A DNA stretch of 64,000 bases, taken from contig NZ_JARVRJ010000005.1 of the NCBI RefSeq assembly GCF_030209745.1, positions 124,001 to 188,000 of the forward strand, given 5' to 3'. Under the pieces are notes generated by a model that saw nothing but the letters and a program-made list of their open reading frames with translations, had not been told where the DNA came from and searched no databases. Position numbers and translations under genes: made by a program. Each line of letters starts with the position of its first letter. Within the stretch, counting starts at the first letter, position 1. The DNA comes from Arthrobacter sp. fls2-241-R2A-200. Its GTDB lineage: Bacteria; Actinomycetota; Actinomycetes; Actinomycetales; Micrococcaceae. Of this stretch, positions 29,108 through 37,690 are shown piece by piece.

Positions 29108-30472
29108 CTAGAAGTGCGTGACGCACCGTGACGGTCGCTCCACGGCAAACAGCTGCTGGGCCCGGAAAACCGAGCCTGCACTGTGTTCTTGGATCCGCCC
29201 GGCGGCCGCCAAGGTAACCGGCGACACCGCACCCACGTAGATGGATGCAAGATCGGCTACGTCCATTGTCAGTTCCGGAGACTGACCCGATGCTTCCTCC
29301 ACGACGGCGGGAGCACCGGCGTCGGACTCAACTACCCACGTGCCGTTGGCAAGACCCAAAGCGTCTGTCACCTCCACCACCAGTTTTCCCGATGCAGAAA
29401 GTGTCCGGGCCTCCAGGGCGGCCTTGACATCAAGAACCCTCAGCCACAGCATGTCGCGCACGTCGGAGGAGGCGACACAGCGTGGATCCTCCAGCGCCCA
29501 CGTTAACGGGTCATCCACGGGCGCTTCGGTCCACGTCACTTGGTCTATGAGGTCAAGGCTTCCGAGGAAGCGCCAAATGTCCAAGTACGCGGCGTCGGTG
29601 GCGGCAATGAGGTCCACGATTTCCATGGTGAACGGCTTGGTCTCCCATCCCTTGAAGCGGTAGGAAACGTAGCCGTCCACGGCTCCCGCAGCGTCATAAT
29701 GCAGGGCGGTGCGAATACCGGCGTCGGGCTTTCCGTCGCGGCCGAGCTGGCCGGAAGCAATAAGCCGGTAATACTCCTGCCGGTCCACCGACCCGGGGGT
29801 CACTCGGTGGAGGCGTCGGAAAACCTCAGGTGCCACCTCCAACAGCGCAGCGGGATCGGAGACTTCCATTCGACCCGTCGGTTCTCCCCTGAGCCGGAAA
29901 CGCGGGCCGGTATCCACCGCTACTGAGCGTTCGAACGTGGCGACGCCGAACCCGAACCTGCCATAAATGGACCCCTCGGAGGCAGTCAACGCGGCAATGG
30001 CCAAGCCCTCATCTTTGGCACCCTCAAGGTCCGCCGTGATCAGTCCGCGGAGAATCCCTTTGCGGCGATGCGTCCCCCGCACCGTCACAGCAGTTACCAA
30101 GTGGGCTTTCACGAGTCGGCCGAAGCCAACGTTGAGGCTCTTGCGCATGGTGGCGTACGTGGCAACCGGCACCTCGGCGCCAAGGGCGTGTTGAGGCATG
30201 TTGCCGCTGACGTAGACGCCAGTAAATTCGCGGCCGTCCACCTTGTAGCTGGCTAAAGCCTTGGCCACATGGTCATCGGTGCGCCGCTGCTCGTGGAATC
30301 CGTGGGAGACCGCGTGCATCCAGTCCACGCAACGTCGGTACCCGGGGTCATCCGGGCCGGCGGCCCCAAATTGCCGCACGGTGTATTCGGCCTGGACGGA
30401 CTGGACCGGAATTTCTGCAGGGAGGTTATCCGGCGCTACGTGCGAGATGAGTTCTACCTTGGGATCAGCCAC
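29108..30472 (-). CDS. GNAT-family N-acetyltransferase, Eis-like
   Basis: A 454-residue protein of the Eis type, with an N-terminal GNAT domain (acetyl-CoA loop VRGTHRRKGILRGLITADLEGAKDEGLAIAAL split over about residues 126-158 with SEGSIYGRFGFG after it), a second degenerate GNAT domain, and a C-terminal sterol-carrier-like domain ending at the carboxylate LFAVERPSRCVTHF. In mycobacteria Eis acetylates lysines on aminoglycosides and proteins; the terminal carboxylate acts as general base. Whether this protein acts on aminoglycosides cannot be said. It is a single gene between polA and rpsA. Confidence 0.85.
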   Translation of the reverse strand: MADPKVELISHVAPDNLPAEIPVQSVQAEYTVRQFGAAGPDDPGYRRCVDWMHAVSHGFHEQRRTDDHVAKALASYKVDGREFTGVYVSGNMPQHALGAEVPVATYATMRKSLNVGFGRLVKAHLVTAVTVRGTHRRKGILRGLITADLEGAKDEGLAIAALTASEGSIYGRFGFGVATFERSVAVDTGPRFRLRGEPTGRMEVSDPAALLEVAPEVFRRLHRVTPGSVDRQEYYRLIASGQLGRDGKPDAGIRTALHYDAAGAVDGYVSYRFKGWETKPFTMEIVDLIAATDAAYLDIWRFLGSLDLIDQVTWTEAPVDDPLTWALEDPRCVASSDVRDMLWLRVLDVKAALEARTLSASGKLVVEVTDALGLANGTWVVESDAGAPAVVEEASGQSPELTMDVADLASIYVGAVSPVTLAAAGRIQEHSAGSVFRAQQLFAVERPSRCVTHF

Positions 30473-30497
30473 CTCCCGAGCCTAACCAGAAGCAGCA

Positions 30498-30525
30498 AGG
30501 CGCGCCACCATGCGGCGGCGCGCCT
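30498..30525 (-). terminator. Hairpin downstream of polA
   Basis: AGGCGCGCC (30498-30506) pairs with 30517-30525 around a 10-base loop. On the minus strand the stem is followed by TTGCTGCTT. It sits 53 bases past the polA stop and just upstream of the Eis-like gene. Confidence 0.6.
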
Positions 30526-30577
30526 CTAGCCCCTACTGTCGCGTGGAGGCCGACCGGCGGAAAACGGTCATGGGATT

Positions 30578-33358
30578 CTAGTGGCCAGCTTCATACCAGC
30601 TTGAACCGACGCCGATCTGGACATCGAGCGGGACCGAAAGTTGGGCAGCGGCACCCATCTGCTCCACCACAAGCTTCTCCACTGTTTCGCGCTCTCCAGG
30701 AGCCACCTCGAGAACGAGTTCATCATGGACCTGCAGCAACATCCGCGACTTCAATCCTCGCCCTGCCAGTTCGGCCGCAACTCCTAGCATGGCCCGCTTG
30801 ATGATGTCCGCCGCGGAGCCCTGGATCGGTGAGTTCAATGCGATGCGCTCGGCGGCCTCACGCGCCTGGCGGTTGGTGCTGGTCAAGTCAGGCAGGTAAC
30901 GACGGCGGCCCTCGATGGTGGCCGTGAACCCGTCCACGCGCGCCTGGTCCACCACACCGCGGAGATAATCCCGGACGCCGCCGAAGCGGTCGAAGTAGTC
31001 CTTCATGAGCGTCCGGGCCTCGTCCACCGAGATCTCCAACTGCTTGGACAGGCCGAAGGACGTCAATCCGTACGCCAATCCGTAGGACATGGCTTTGACC
31101 TTGGAACGCATGGCACTGGTTACCTCGGCCGGAGTCACGTTGAAAATGCGTGAGCCCACAAAACGGTGCAGGTCCTCACCGTCGCGGTAGGCCTGGATCA
31201 GGGCCTCATCGCCGGAGAGGTGGGCCATGATGCGCATTTCAATCTGTGAATAATCCGCTGACAGCAAGCACTCATAACCCTCGCTGACCATGAAGATGCC
31301 GCGGACCCTGCGTCCTTCCTCGCTACGGACGGGGATGTTCTGCAGGTTGGGATTGTTCGAAGAAATACGACCCGTGGCAGCGATATTTTGGGCGTACGTG
31401 GTGTGGATCCGGGCATCATCGGCCACGGACTTCTTGAGTGTTTCCACCATTTGCGCCAACTTGGAGGACTCACGGTGGGCCATCAACTGGACCAGGAATT
31501 CGTGTCCGGTCTTCTCCAGCAGGGTCTTCAGGGACGCTGCGTCCGTGGTGTAACCGGACTTGATTTTCTTGGTCTTGGGCAGCCCCAATTCCTCGAAGAG
31601 GACAGTTTGCAGCTGCTTGGGTGAACCGAGGTTGACCTCATGCCCGATGGCCGCGAATGCCTGTTCCTGGGCATTCTCGATCACCTTGGTCAGGTCCGCG
31701 AGCTGCTCGTTCATGCGCTCCTGGGACACGTAGATGCCTGTGAGCTCCATGAGGGCCAGGACGCGCGCCACCGGCAGCTCGAGCGTGGTCAGGAGGGCAT
31801 CGGCCTTGATGTCGGCCACTTCTTTCTCGAAGTGCTTGCTGAGTGCGTGGACGACGGCGGCCTGCTGGACGAGCGCGGTGGCGGCAGCAAGGTCAGAGCC
31901 GCCGGAGAGATCGAGTTCCAGTTGCCCCGACTGGGCCGAGGCCGAAGCCACACTGATTTTCAAGTGAACCTGGGCGAGTTCGGCCAGATCGTAGCTCCTG
32001 CGGTCCGGCTGGATGAGGTAGCCGGAGATCGACGTGTCATCCACGACGCCTTCCAACCCAAATCCGCGGTTATGCAGGGCTTTGAGCGCAGACTTGAATT
32101 CGTGGAGGACTTTTGCTTCCTCCGGGTCCTGCAGCCATCGCGCCAAGACCGACTCAGCGGCGGCGTCCAGGCCTGCTAGGTCGATGTAGCCCGCCCCGTT
32201 CGCGCGAACGACGGCCAGCGCGGTGGCGTCGTCACCGATCCGGCCGGGAAGCAGCTGTACCGCCAGTGCCGAGCGGACACCCGCACCGGCCGTGAAGAAT
32301 TCCGCCAAGGCGTCGGCGTCCGAAAGCGTGGAGAACTCCGGAACAGCGATGGTGTCAGGTGCTTCACCGGCTGTGTCATCACCGTAGAGGTCGAAGAGCC
32401 GCGCGCGGAGGGTACGGAATTCGAGTTCTTCGAAAAGCTCCTCAATCGCTCGCCGGTCCGGGCGTGGCTGGTAAAGATCTTCCAGGGTCACTGGCAGTTC
32501 AAGGTCTGTGAGTAGTCGGTTGAGCCTGCGGTTCCGCTTGACGTTTTCCAGGTTCTCCTTCAGGGCTCCCCCTACCTTGCCGCCGATGGCGTCCAGGTTT
32601 TCCAGGATTCCCTCCAAACCCCCATAGAGATTGATCCACTTTGCCGCCGTCTTGGGCCCCACGCCCGGAACCCCGGGCAAGTTGTCAGCCGATTCACCCA
32701 CCAGGGCTGCGAGGTCCGAGTACAAAGAAGGCTTCACGAAGTACTTCTCTTCAATGGCCGCAGCATCCAGCTTGGGAATGTTGCTCACGCCTTGTTTGGG
32801 ATACAAAACGAACACGTTCTCATTGATGAGCTGGAACGAGTCCCTGTCGCCGGAAACCAGCAATACCTCGAAACCGGCAGCATCCCCTTGTGCGGCCAAC
32901 GTGGCCAAGACGTCATCAGCTTCATAGCCGGGCAGGGCAATGGTCTTAATGCCCCAAGCGTCCATGACCCTGGCAATGAGGGAGATCTGGCCTGCGAACT
33001 CGGCCGGGGTTGCATTGCGGCCACCCTTATATTCGCTGTATTCAGCCTTGCGGAAGGTGGTGTCATCGGAAACGTCGAAAGCCACGGCGACGTGCGTGGG
33101 CTTCTGATCCTTGATCAAGTTGATGAGCATTGACGTGAAACCGTGGACCGCGTTGGTGTACTGCCCCCTGGCCGTGGAAAAGTTCTCCGCCGGAAGTGCG
33201 TAGAAAGCCCTGAACGCCATGGAATGGCCGTCCAGCACCAGCAACCGGGGCCTGCCCTCGCCGAGAGATTCCGTGGGGGCGGAGGCCGAGGGGTTGGCTG
33301 TAGCAATGGCAGCAGCGGGGGCTGCGGGAACGTGGTCCGGTTTGGTTGTTTCACTCAC
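30578..33358 (-). CDS. polA: DNA polymerase I
   Basis: Gap-filling and Okazaki-fragment polymerase with 5' nuclease activity. The 926-residue protein has a 5'-3' exonuclease domain (LLVLDGHSMAFRAFYALP and GVPGVGPKTAAKWI) up to about residue 310, a central 3'-5' exonuclease-like domain in which I see no intact catalytic acid set, and a family A polymerase domain with motif A DYSQIEMRIMAHLSGD, the O-helix KAMSYGLAYGLTSFGLS and motif C QVHDELVLEV. The start is taken as GTG 33358 (SETTKPDH), 19 bases from the divergent thioesterase start; earlier codons would overlap that gene. Likely leaderless. Confidence 0.95.
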   Translation of the reverse strand: MSETTKPDHVPAAPAAAIATANPSASAPTESLGEGRPRLLVLDGHSMAFRAFYALPAENFSTARGQYTNAVHGFTSMLINLIKDQKPTHVAVAFDVSDDTTFRKAEYSEYKGGRNATPAEFAGQISLIARVMDAWGIKTIALPGYEADDVLATLAAQGDAAGFEVLLVSGDRDSFQLINENVFVLYPKQGVSNIPKLDAAAIEEKYFVKPSLYSDLAALVGESADNLPGVPGVGPKTAAKWINLYGGLEGILENLDAIGGKVGGALKENLENVKRNRRLNRLLTDLELPVTLEDLYQPRPDRRAIEELFEELEFRTLRARLFDLYGDDTAGEAPDTIAVPEFSTLSDADALAEFFTAGAGVRSALAVQLLPGRIGDDATALAVVRANGAGYIDLAGLDAAAESVLARWLQDPEEAKVLHEFKSALKALHNRGFGLEGVVDDTSISGYLIQPDRRSYDLAELAQVHLKISVASASAQSGQLELDLSGGSDLAAATALVQQAAVVHALSKHFEKEVADIKADALLTTLELPVARVLALMELTGIYVSQERMNEQLADLTKVIENAQEQAFAAIGHEVNLGSPKQLQTVLFEELGLPKTKKIKSGYTTDAASLKTLLEKTGHEFLVQLMAHRESSKLAQMVETLKKSVADDARIHTTYAQNIAATGRISSNNPNLQNIPVRSEEGRRVRGIFMVSEGYECLLSADYSQIEMRIMAHLSGDEALIQAYRDGEDLHRFVGSRIFNVTPAEVTSAMRSKVKAMSYGLAYGLTSFGLSKQLEISVDEARTLMKDYFDRFGGVRDYLRGVVDQARVDGFTATIEGRRRYLPDLTSTNRQAREAAERIALNSPIQGSAADIIKRAMLGVAAELAGRGLKSRMLLQVHDELVLEVAPGERETVEKLVVEQMGAAAQLSVPLDVQIGVGSSWYEAGH

Positions 33359-33377
33359 AGGTGCCAGCCTAGTTGGC

Positions 33378-33842
33378 ATGATGGACAATTTCACGCCCGA
33401 GCACATCGCTGAGGAACTCTACCTCGCCGGGGTGCCCGAAGAATTTCACGGTTGGCTTTCCGCCCACGGGGTGGGTGCGTTAGTGGTGAAGATGGGGATC
33501 AAGTTTGTTGAAATGAGCCCCGAACGCACCGTGGCAACCATGCCGGTGGAAGGAAATACCCAGGTGGCCGGAATCCTGCATGGCGGGGCCCATGTGGTCC
33601 TCGCCGAAACCTTGGGATCCTTCGCGGCTTCCCTGCATGCAGGCGAAGGGCGTCACGTGGTGGGCATTGAAGTGGGCGCCACCCACCACCGCTCTGTTGC
33701 GGGAGGAACAGTGACAGGGACCTGCACGGCCATCCATTTGGGCGGAACGCTGACCACCCACGAGGTTGTCATGACCGACGACCAAGGCCGCCGGTTGTCC
33801 ACGGCCCGAATCACCAACATGATCCGGGACAATCGGGATTGA
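33378..33842 (+). CDS. PaaI-family hotdog-fold thioesterase
   Basis: A 154-residue acyl-CoA thioesterase of the hotdog fold. The conserved helix and loop HGGAHVVLAETLGSFAA (about residues 68-84) carry the usual catalytic acidic residue, with GIEVGATHHRSV and GTVTGTCTAIHLG following. Relatives hydrolyse hydroxybenzoyl- or phenylacetyl-CoA, or 1,4-dihydroxy-2-naphthoyl-CoA in menaquinone synthesis (MenI); the assignment between these is open. Two adjacent ATG codons (33378, 33381) are both possible starts. It is divergent from polA with only 19 bases between start codons. Confidence 0.85.
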   Translation: MMDNFTPEHIAEELYLAGVPEEFHGWLSAHGVGALVVKMGIKFVEMSPERTVATMPVEGNTQVAGILHGGAHVVLAETLGSFAASLHAGEGRHVVGIEVGATHHRSVAGGTVTGTCTAIHLGGTLTTHEVVMTDDQGRRLSTARITNMIRDNRD

Positions 33843-33859
33843 GGTTGTTCCGCAGGCTC

Positions 33860-33913
33860 TGACCGTTCAGGACCACGTGAGCGTTCGGGACAACCTGACC
33901 ATTCAGGACAAGC
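33860..33913. repeat. Three 18-bp tandem repeats over the stop of the RibD-like gene
   Basis: Units TGACCGTTCAGGACCACG (33860-33877), TGAGCGTTCGGGACAACC (33878-33895) and TGACCATTCAGGACAAGC (33896-33913) follow each other without gaps and agree at 12 or more of 18 positions. The third holds the stop codon of the minus-strand reductase gene (33903-33905). Confidence 0.8.
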
Positions 33914-34442
33914 GGTAGCGCAATTCGGCGGCCACTCCGCCAAGGATCCTGGACGAGACCAACTCCATGGGCGGCGTGGGGCCATCCAGGGGCAGCAGGG
34001 GCTTACCGGCGCCGAGGACCACGGGCACCACCGTGACGATCAGCTCATGCAGGAGTTTCGCCTTCGCGAACTGGGCTGCAAGGTCGCCGCCGCCCACGAG
34101 CCATACGTTCTTCTCCCCGGCGTCGGACAGGAGCCGAGGCGCGATGTCCGCAACATCGCCCTGCACAAAGGTCACGTCCGCCCCTGCGGGCGGCTCATGC
34201 TTTTGGCGTGTGAAAACCCAACACGGGTGATCCGGGTACGGCCAGGGGTCCGGTTGGTGCGCCATCAGCCACCGGTATGTACTACCGCCCATGACGATGC
34301 ATCCCACACCGTCCATGAACGTCTCTATTCCGGCATCAAGACCGTCGACGCCGTCGAACTGCAGCAGCCAGCCAAGGTCGTCGTCCGGCGAGGCAATGAA
34401 GCCGTCGATAGTGGAGGCAACGTAGTACTGGAAGATGGCCAT
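33903..34442 (-). CDS. Dihydrofolate reductase/RibD C-terminal domain protein
   Basis: A 179-residue single-domain protein of the RibD_C fold. Signs are the opening FQYYVASTIDGFIASPDDDLGWLLQF, MGGSTYRWLMAH, and the NADPH-binding VWLVGGGDLAAQFAKAKLLHELIVTVVPVVLGAGKPL. Such stand-alone proteins are usually called dihydrofolate reductase family; they rarely serve folate metabolism and their substrates are mostly unknown. It is separated by 13 bases from the preceding small membrane protein gene and could belong to the same transcript as the phosphate transporter. The stop lies in an 18-bp tandem repeat array. Confidence 0.85.
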   Translation of the reverse strand: MAIFQYYVASTIDGFIASPDDDLGWLLQFDGVDGLDAGIETFMDGVGCIVMGGSTYRWLMAHQPDPWPYPDHPCWVFTRQKHEPPAGADVTFVQGDVADIAPRLLSDAGEKNVWLVGGGDLAAQFAKAKLLHELIVTVVPVVLGAGKPLLPLDGPTPPMELVSSRILGGVAAELRYRLS

Positions 34443-34455
34443 AGGCCCATGCTAG

Positions 34456-34677
34456 CTACTTCCCGAAGTACGGGACGATCAGGTAGATGCCATAAAGCAC
34501 GGCCACTGCGCAGGCGGCAAAGCAGGCGTAGGCAAGGGAACGGGCCATCACCGTGGACTTTTGCCGCGTGTCCGCGGCGATCGCCGTCAGCCGGACACCC
34601 AGCGAGTAGAGGACCACCAACGTCACGGCGGCCACCAAGGTAACCCCTGCTACCTGCAGCACTTCCATCCATTTCAT
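34456..34677 (-). CDS. Small two-helix membrane protein coupled to the phosphate transporter
   Basis: A 73-residue protein with two predicted membrane helices (about residues 8-28 and 45-68) separated by a basic loop TRQKSTVMARS. I recognise no family function. Its start overlaps the stop of the PiT transporter by four bases (ATGA), so the two are translationally coupled, and a role as accessory subunit or regulator of the transporter is plausible by position. Homologues next to pit genes occur in related genera, to my knowledge without experimental study. Confidence 0.85.
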   Translation of the reverse strand: MKWMEVLQVAGVTLVAAVTLVVLYSLGVRLTAIAADTRQKSTVMARSLAYACFAACAVAVLYGIYLIVPYFGK

Positions 34678-35879
34678 CGCTGCACACCTTCGCTCCGGTT
34701 GTTCTTGCCCGGTTTCTTCTTTTTCCGGAACCGCACGGCGCGGCCGGCCTCATCGACCTCGACGGCGTTATGGTGGCCGACCTGCGATTTCCGCGAGGCG
34801 ATGAACATGTACGCGACAGCGGCCGTGCCAACCACTGCAGCGATAACAACACCTACGACGCCGATGTTCACAAGCAACGCCGTCAGGGCGCCGACGATGG
34901 CTGAGGCGGGCAAGGTAAAGAGCCACCCCAAGGCAATCTTTCCCGCGGTTCCCCAGCGGACGGAGGTTCCCTTGCGGCCGAGGCCCGATCCGATGACGGA
35001 CCCGGAAGCGACCTGGGTTGTGGAAAGGGCGAAGCCAAGGTGCGAGGACGCGAGGATCGCCGTCGCCGTGCTGGTCTCTGCGGAAAAGCCTTGGGCAGGC
35101 TTGACTTCGGTCAGGCCGGATCCCATGGTCCGGATGATGCGCCACCCGCCCGCATAGGTGCCCACCGCGATGGCTAGTGCACATGCAGTGATGACCCAGA
35201 GCTGGGGTCCGGAACCCGGCGATTGGGTGCCGGCGGAGATCAATACAAGAGTGATGATGCCCATCGTTTTCTGGGCGTCGTTGGTTCCGTGTGCAAGGGC
35301 CACCAGGCTTGAAGTGAAGATCTGGCCCGTACGGAATCCACCGCGCTTCTGCGTCAGTTTGTCTCCGGTCTCCGGATCGTGCCGCGAGGTCAGCGCGTAA
35401 GCCAACCGGGTGCAGATATAGGCCACGCCGCCGGCGATCAGGGGGGCGAAGAGCGCAGGAAGGATGACCTTGATCAATACCGTGTCGAAATTGATGGAGT
35501 GGATTCCGATGCCGACGATGGCAGCGCCGATCAGGCCGCCAAAGAGTGCATGCGAGGAACTTGACGGCAAGCCTTTGAGCCAAGTGATCATGTTCCAGAG
35601 AACGGCGCCCATAAGTCCGGCAAAAATAATGTCAGGAGTGATGTGGATGCCGTCAGTTCCTTCACGGATCAAGCCTCCGGAAATTGTCTTGGCCACCTCT
35701 GTGGACAAGAAGGCACCCACGAGGTTAAGCACCGCCGCCAGCGCCACGGCCGTCTTGGGCTTGATGGCGCCCGTAGCGATAGGCGTGGCCATCGCATTAG
35801 CTGTGTCGTGAAAGCCGTTGGTGAAGTCAAAAAATAGGGCCAGCGCTATAACCAGCGCGACCATGAAGGTGATTGCCAC
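34674..35879 (-). CDS. pitA: PiT-family inorganic phosphate transporter
   Basis: Low-affinity, metal-phosphate/H+ symporter in the cytoplasmic membrane. The 401-residue protein has the two inverted PiT signature repeats: ALFFDFTNGFHDTANAMATPIATGAI at residues 14-39 and SLVALAHGTNDAQKTMGIITL about residue 195. Ten or so hydrophobic helices flank a short hydrophilic loop (SRHDPETGDKLTQKRGG), and a basic C-terminal tail (RFRKKKKPGKNNRSEG) ends it. Start ATG 35879. A candidate PHO box lies about 70 bases upstream. The next gene overlaps its stop. Confidence 0.93.
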   Translation of the reverse strand: MAITFMVALVIALALFFDFTNGFHDTANAMATPIATGAIKPKTAVALAAVLNLVGAFLSTEVAKTISGGLIREGTDGIHITPDIIFAGLMGAVLWNMITWLKGLPSSSSHALFGGLIGAAIVGIGIHSINFDTVLIKVILPALFAPLIAGGVAYICTRLAYALTSRHDPETGDKLTQKRGGFRTGQIFTSSLVALAHGTNDAQKTMGIITLVLISAGTQSPGSGPQLWVITACALAIAVGTYAGGWRIIRTMGSGLTEVKPAQGFSAETSTATAILASSHLGFALSTTQVASGSVIGSGLGRKGTSVRWGTAGKIALGWLFTLPASAIVGALTALLVNIGVVGVVIAAVVGTAAVAYMFIASRKSQVGHHNAVEVDEAGRAVRFRKKKKPGKNNRSEGVQR

Positions 35880-35946
35880 CTGTTGCCCAATCTGCAGAGT
35901 CGACGTTCAGCAGTTTCTCTTCCCCATACCTGCCCTCCACAGCATA

Positions 35947-35968
35947 GTTCAGCGATCGTTCAACTGAC
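35947..35968. promoter_or_regulatory. Candidate PhoP (PHO) box upstream of the phosphate transporter
   Basis: GTTCAGCGATC and GTTCAACTGAC are two consecutive 11-nt direct repeats, as in the Streptomyces PHO box (units beginning GTTCACC at 11-nt periodicity). A further GTTCAGC stands at 35905. The pair is 68 bases from the transporter start. The rest of 35880-36088 shows nothing I recognise. Confidence 0.5.
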
Positions 35969-36088
35969 GCGGCTTGCGGATTTCAGTGGCGCAGGCGTGA
36001 AACCTTAAGAATCCTACGTGGCATTGACGGGGCGGACAAAGCCGCGCGGACAAACGTGCCCGGCACCGGGAATGACGGGACGATCCGC

Positions 36089-36646
36089 TCAGCCCATCCG
36101 CTCCAAGTAATCCCGCAAAGCCTCGATGTCCTTGCGCGTCAGGCCCTTGCGGGGATCCGGCGAGATGCAGAGGGCAAGATCACCCTGATCCTCTGCCCAG
36201 GAGCGAGCTTGGGGCTCCTGGTCGAGCTGGTCATCAACCCAGATGAAGCGTCCGCTCCCGGACTCCGACAGGTCCTTTTGCAGTGCCACGAGCTTCCACC
36301 AGTCCGAGGATCCGTCCCAGCCGTCACTGGAGAGGACGGGCCAGTCCTGTCCGTTGAGGCCGATGGCCGGGCACAGCATACCCGGCGCAAGCTGCTCCCA
36401 CGTTGTCAACCAAACAAAGCGGGCAGCGGGGTGGCGGGCGAGCTCGTTAAGTTCGGCGACGACTTCGGGCGCATAAGCGACGTCAACGACGCCGGCGTCG
36501 ACTTTCCGCCATTCACCACCCCAGTCAGTGGCGCCGGTGGGACTAAACGGATTCACGACGCCGTCGACGTCCAGATAAATCGACACTCGGGGTGCCTTGG
36601 AACCGGGTGCCGCTGGTTCTATGTCAAAGTTCATGCCTGCATCCAT
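36089..36646 (-). CDS. HAD-like protein of the RNA-repair-associated (Swiss-army-knife) type
   Basis: A HAD-fold protein of about 185 residues with the nucleophile motif IYLDVDGVVNPFSP, the threonine motif FVWLTTWEQLAPGML, the lysine region around DWWKLVALQKDL, and the acid motif FIWVDDQLD. This pattern, notably LTTWE followed by WVDDQ, is that of HAD domains annotated as linked to RNA repair proteins. Here it stands alone without a ligase or kinase neighbour. The start is ambiguous: GTG 36652 or ATG 36646 follow GGGGAGGGG; ATG 36634 is also possible. It is divergent from kynA. Confidence 0.78.
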   Translation of the reverse strand: MDAGMNFDIEPAAPGSKAPRVSIYLDVDGVVNPFSPTGATDWGGEWRKVDAGVVDVAYAPEVVAELNELARHPAARFVWLTTWEQLAPGMLCPAIGLNGQDWPVLSSDGWDGSSDWWKLVALQKDLSESGSGRFIWVDDQLDQEPQARSWAEDQGDLALCISPDPRKGLTRKDIEALRDYLERMG

Positions 36647-36735
36647 GTCCACCGCCCCTCCCCCACAGGCTCCCACCAGACTACGTGAGAATCGGCAGGA
36701 AAATCGGTACACCATCAAGGGGAGCAATCAATCTT

Positions 36736-36763
36736 TTGACGTTCGTCATGGAAGTGATATTCT
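36736..36763 (+). promoter_or_regulatory. Leaderless promoter of kynA with an overlapping palindrome
   Basis: TTGACG (36736-36741) and TATTCT (36758-36763) with a 16-base spacer place the transcription start at 36770, the A of the kynA start codon. The palindrome TGACGTTCGTCA (36737-36748) covers the -35 and is a good candidate operator. Confidence 0.7.
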
Positions 36764-36769
36764 TGAACC

Positions 36770-37639
36770 ATGGAAAAGCCCGCAGACCAGTCACAGCAGA
36801 ATGTCCGTCCCATCGAGGACACCGTGCGCACTGATTTCAGGCACGCGATGTCCTACGGCGGATATCTGGACCTCGACCGGCTGCTCAGCTCCCAGCACCC
36901 ACTCAGCGAGCCGGAACACCACGATGAACTGCTGTTCATCATTCAGCACCAAACCAGTGAGCTGTGGCTCAAGCTGGTCCTGCATGAACTCCTGGAAGCA
37001 AGGAGGCTTTTCGACGTCGACAACCTCGGTAAGGCACTGAAGTGCATCGCGCGCGTCAAAGCCATCCAGCGCACCATGACCGAACAGTGGTCTGTCCTGG
37101 GAACCCTGACGCCTCGCGAATACTCGCAGTTCCGCGGTTTCCTCGGCAGCTCATCGGGCTTTCAGTCCTACCAGTACCGCGGTGTGGAGTTCCTGCTCGG
37201 CAACAAGAACAGGGCAATGCTGCGTGTCTTCGAAAGCGATCCCCAAGCACATGCCCTTTTGAGCTCCCTGCTGGATGAACCCACGCTTTATGATGCGTTC
37301 CTCGCTGTACTTGCCCGGGCCGGCTTCGAGATTCCCCAGGACATCCTGGAGCGGGACACCACCGAACCCTGGACTTTTCGCGAGGACCTCGTGCCGGTAT
37401 TCCGGAAAATCTACGAATCGGACGAAACCCCCTGGGGACTGTACGAAGCCTGCGAAGACCTCGTGGACATCGAAGACAACTTCCAGGCCTGGCGTTTCCG
37501 CCACCTCCGCACGGTCCAAAGAACCATTGGCTTCAAGGTGGGAACGGGCGGCTCCTCGGGCGTCGACTTCCTCAAACGCGCCCTCGACCTGACCTTTTTC
37601 CCAGAGCTCTACGCCGTACGCACGCTCATCGGAAGCTGA
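36770..37639 (+). CDS. kynA: Tryptophan 2,3-dioxygenase
   Basis: Haem enzyme that opens the indole ring of tryptophan to N-formylkynurenine. The 289-residue protein shows the family blocks MSYGGYLDLDRLLSSQHP, HHDELLFIIQHQTSELWLKL (with the substrate-contacting histidine) and FRGFLGSSSGFQSYQYR, and the C-terminal haem-ligand region TVQRTIGFKVGTGGSSGVDFLKRAL. Length is as expected. It is the first gene of a kynA-kynU-regulator operon, 51 bases before kynU. A formamidase gene (kynB) is not adjacent and must lie elsewhere if the pathway is complete. The transcript seems leaderless. Confidence 0.97.
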   Translation: MEKPADQSQQNVRPIEDTVRTDFRHAMSYGGYLDLDRLLSSQHPLSEPEHHDELLFIIQHQTSELWLKLVLHELLEARRLFDVDNLGKALKCIARVKAIQRTMTEQWSVLGTLTPREYSQFRGFLGSSSGFQSYQYRGVEFLLGNKNRAMLRVFESDPQAHALLSSLLDEPTLYDAFLAVLARAGFEIPQDILERDTTEPWTFREDLVPVFRKIYESDETPWGLYEACEDLVDIEDNFQAWRFRHLRTVQRTIGFKVGTGGSSGVDFLKRALDLTFFPELYAVRTLIGS

Positions 37640-37690
37640 CTTTCGCTCATCACCCAAGGCCCCGGACCAACAACCGCAGCAGGAGACACC

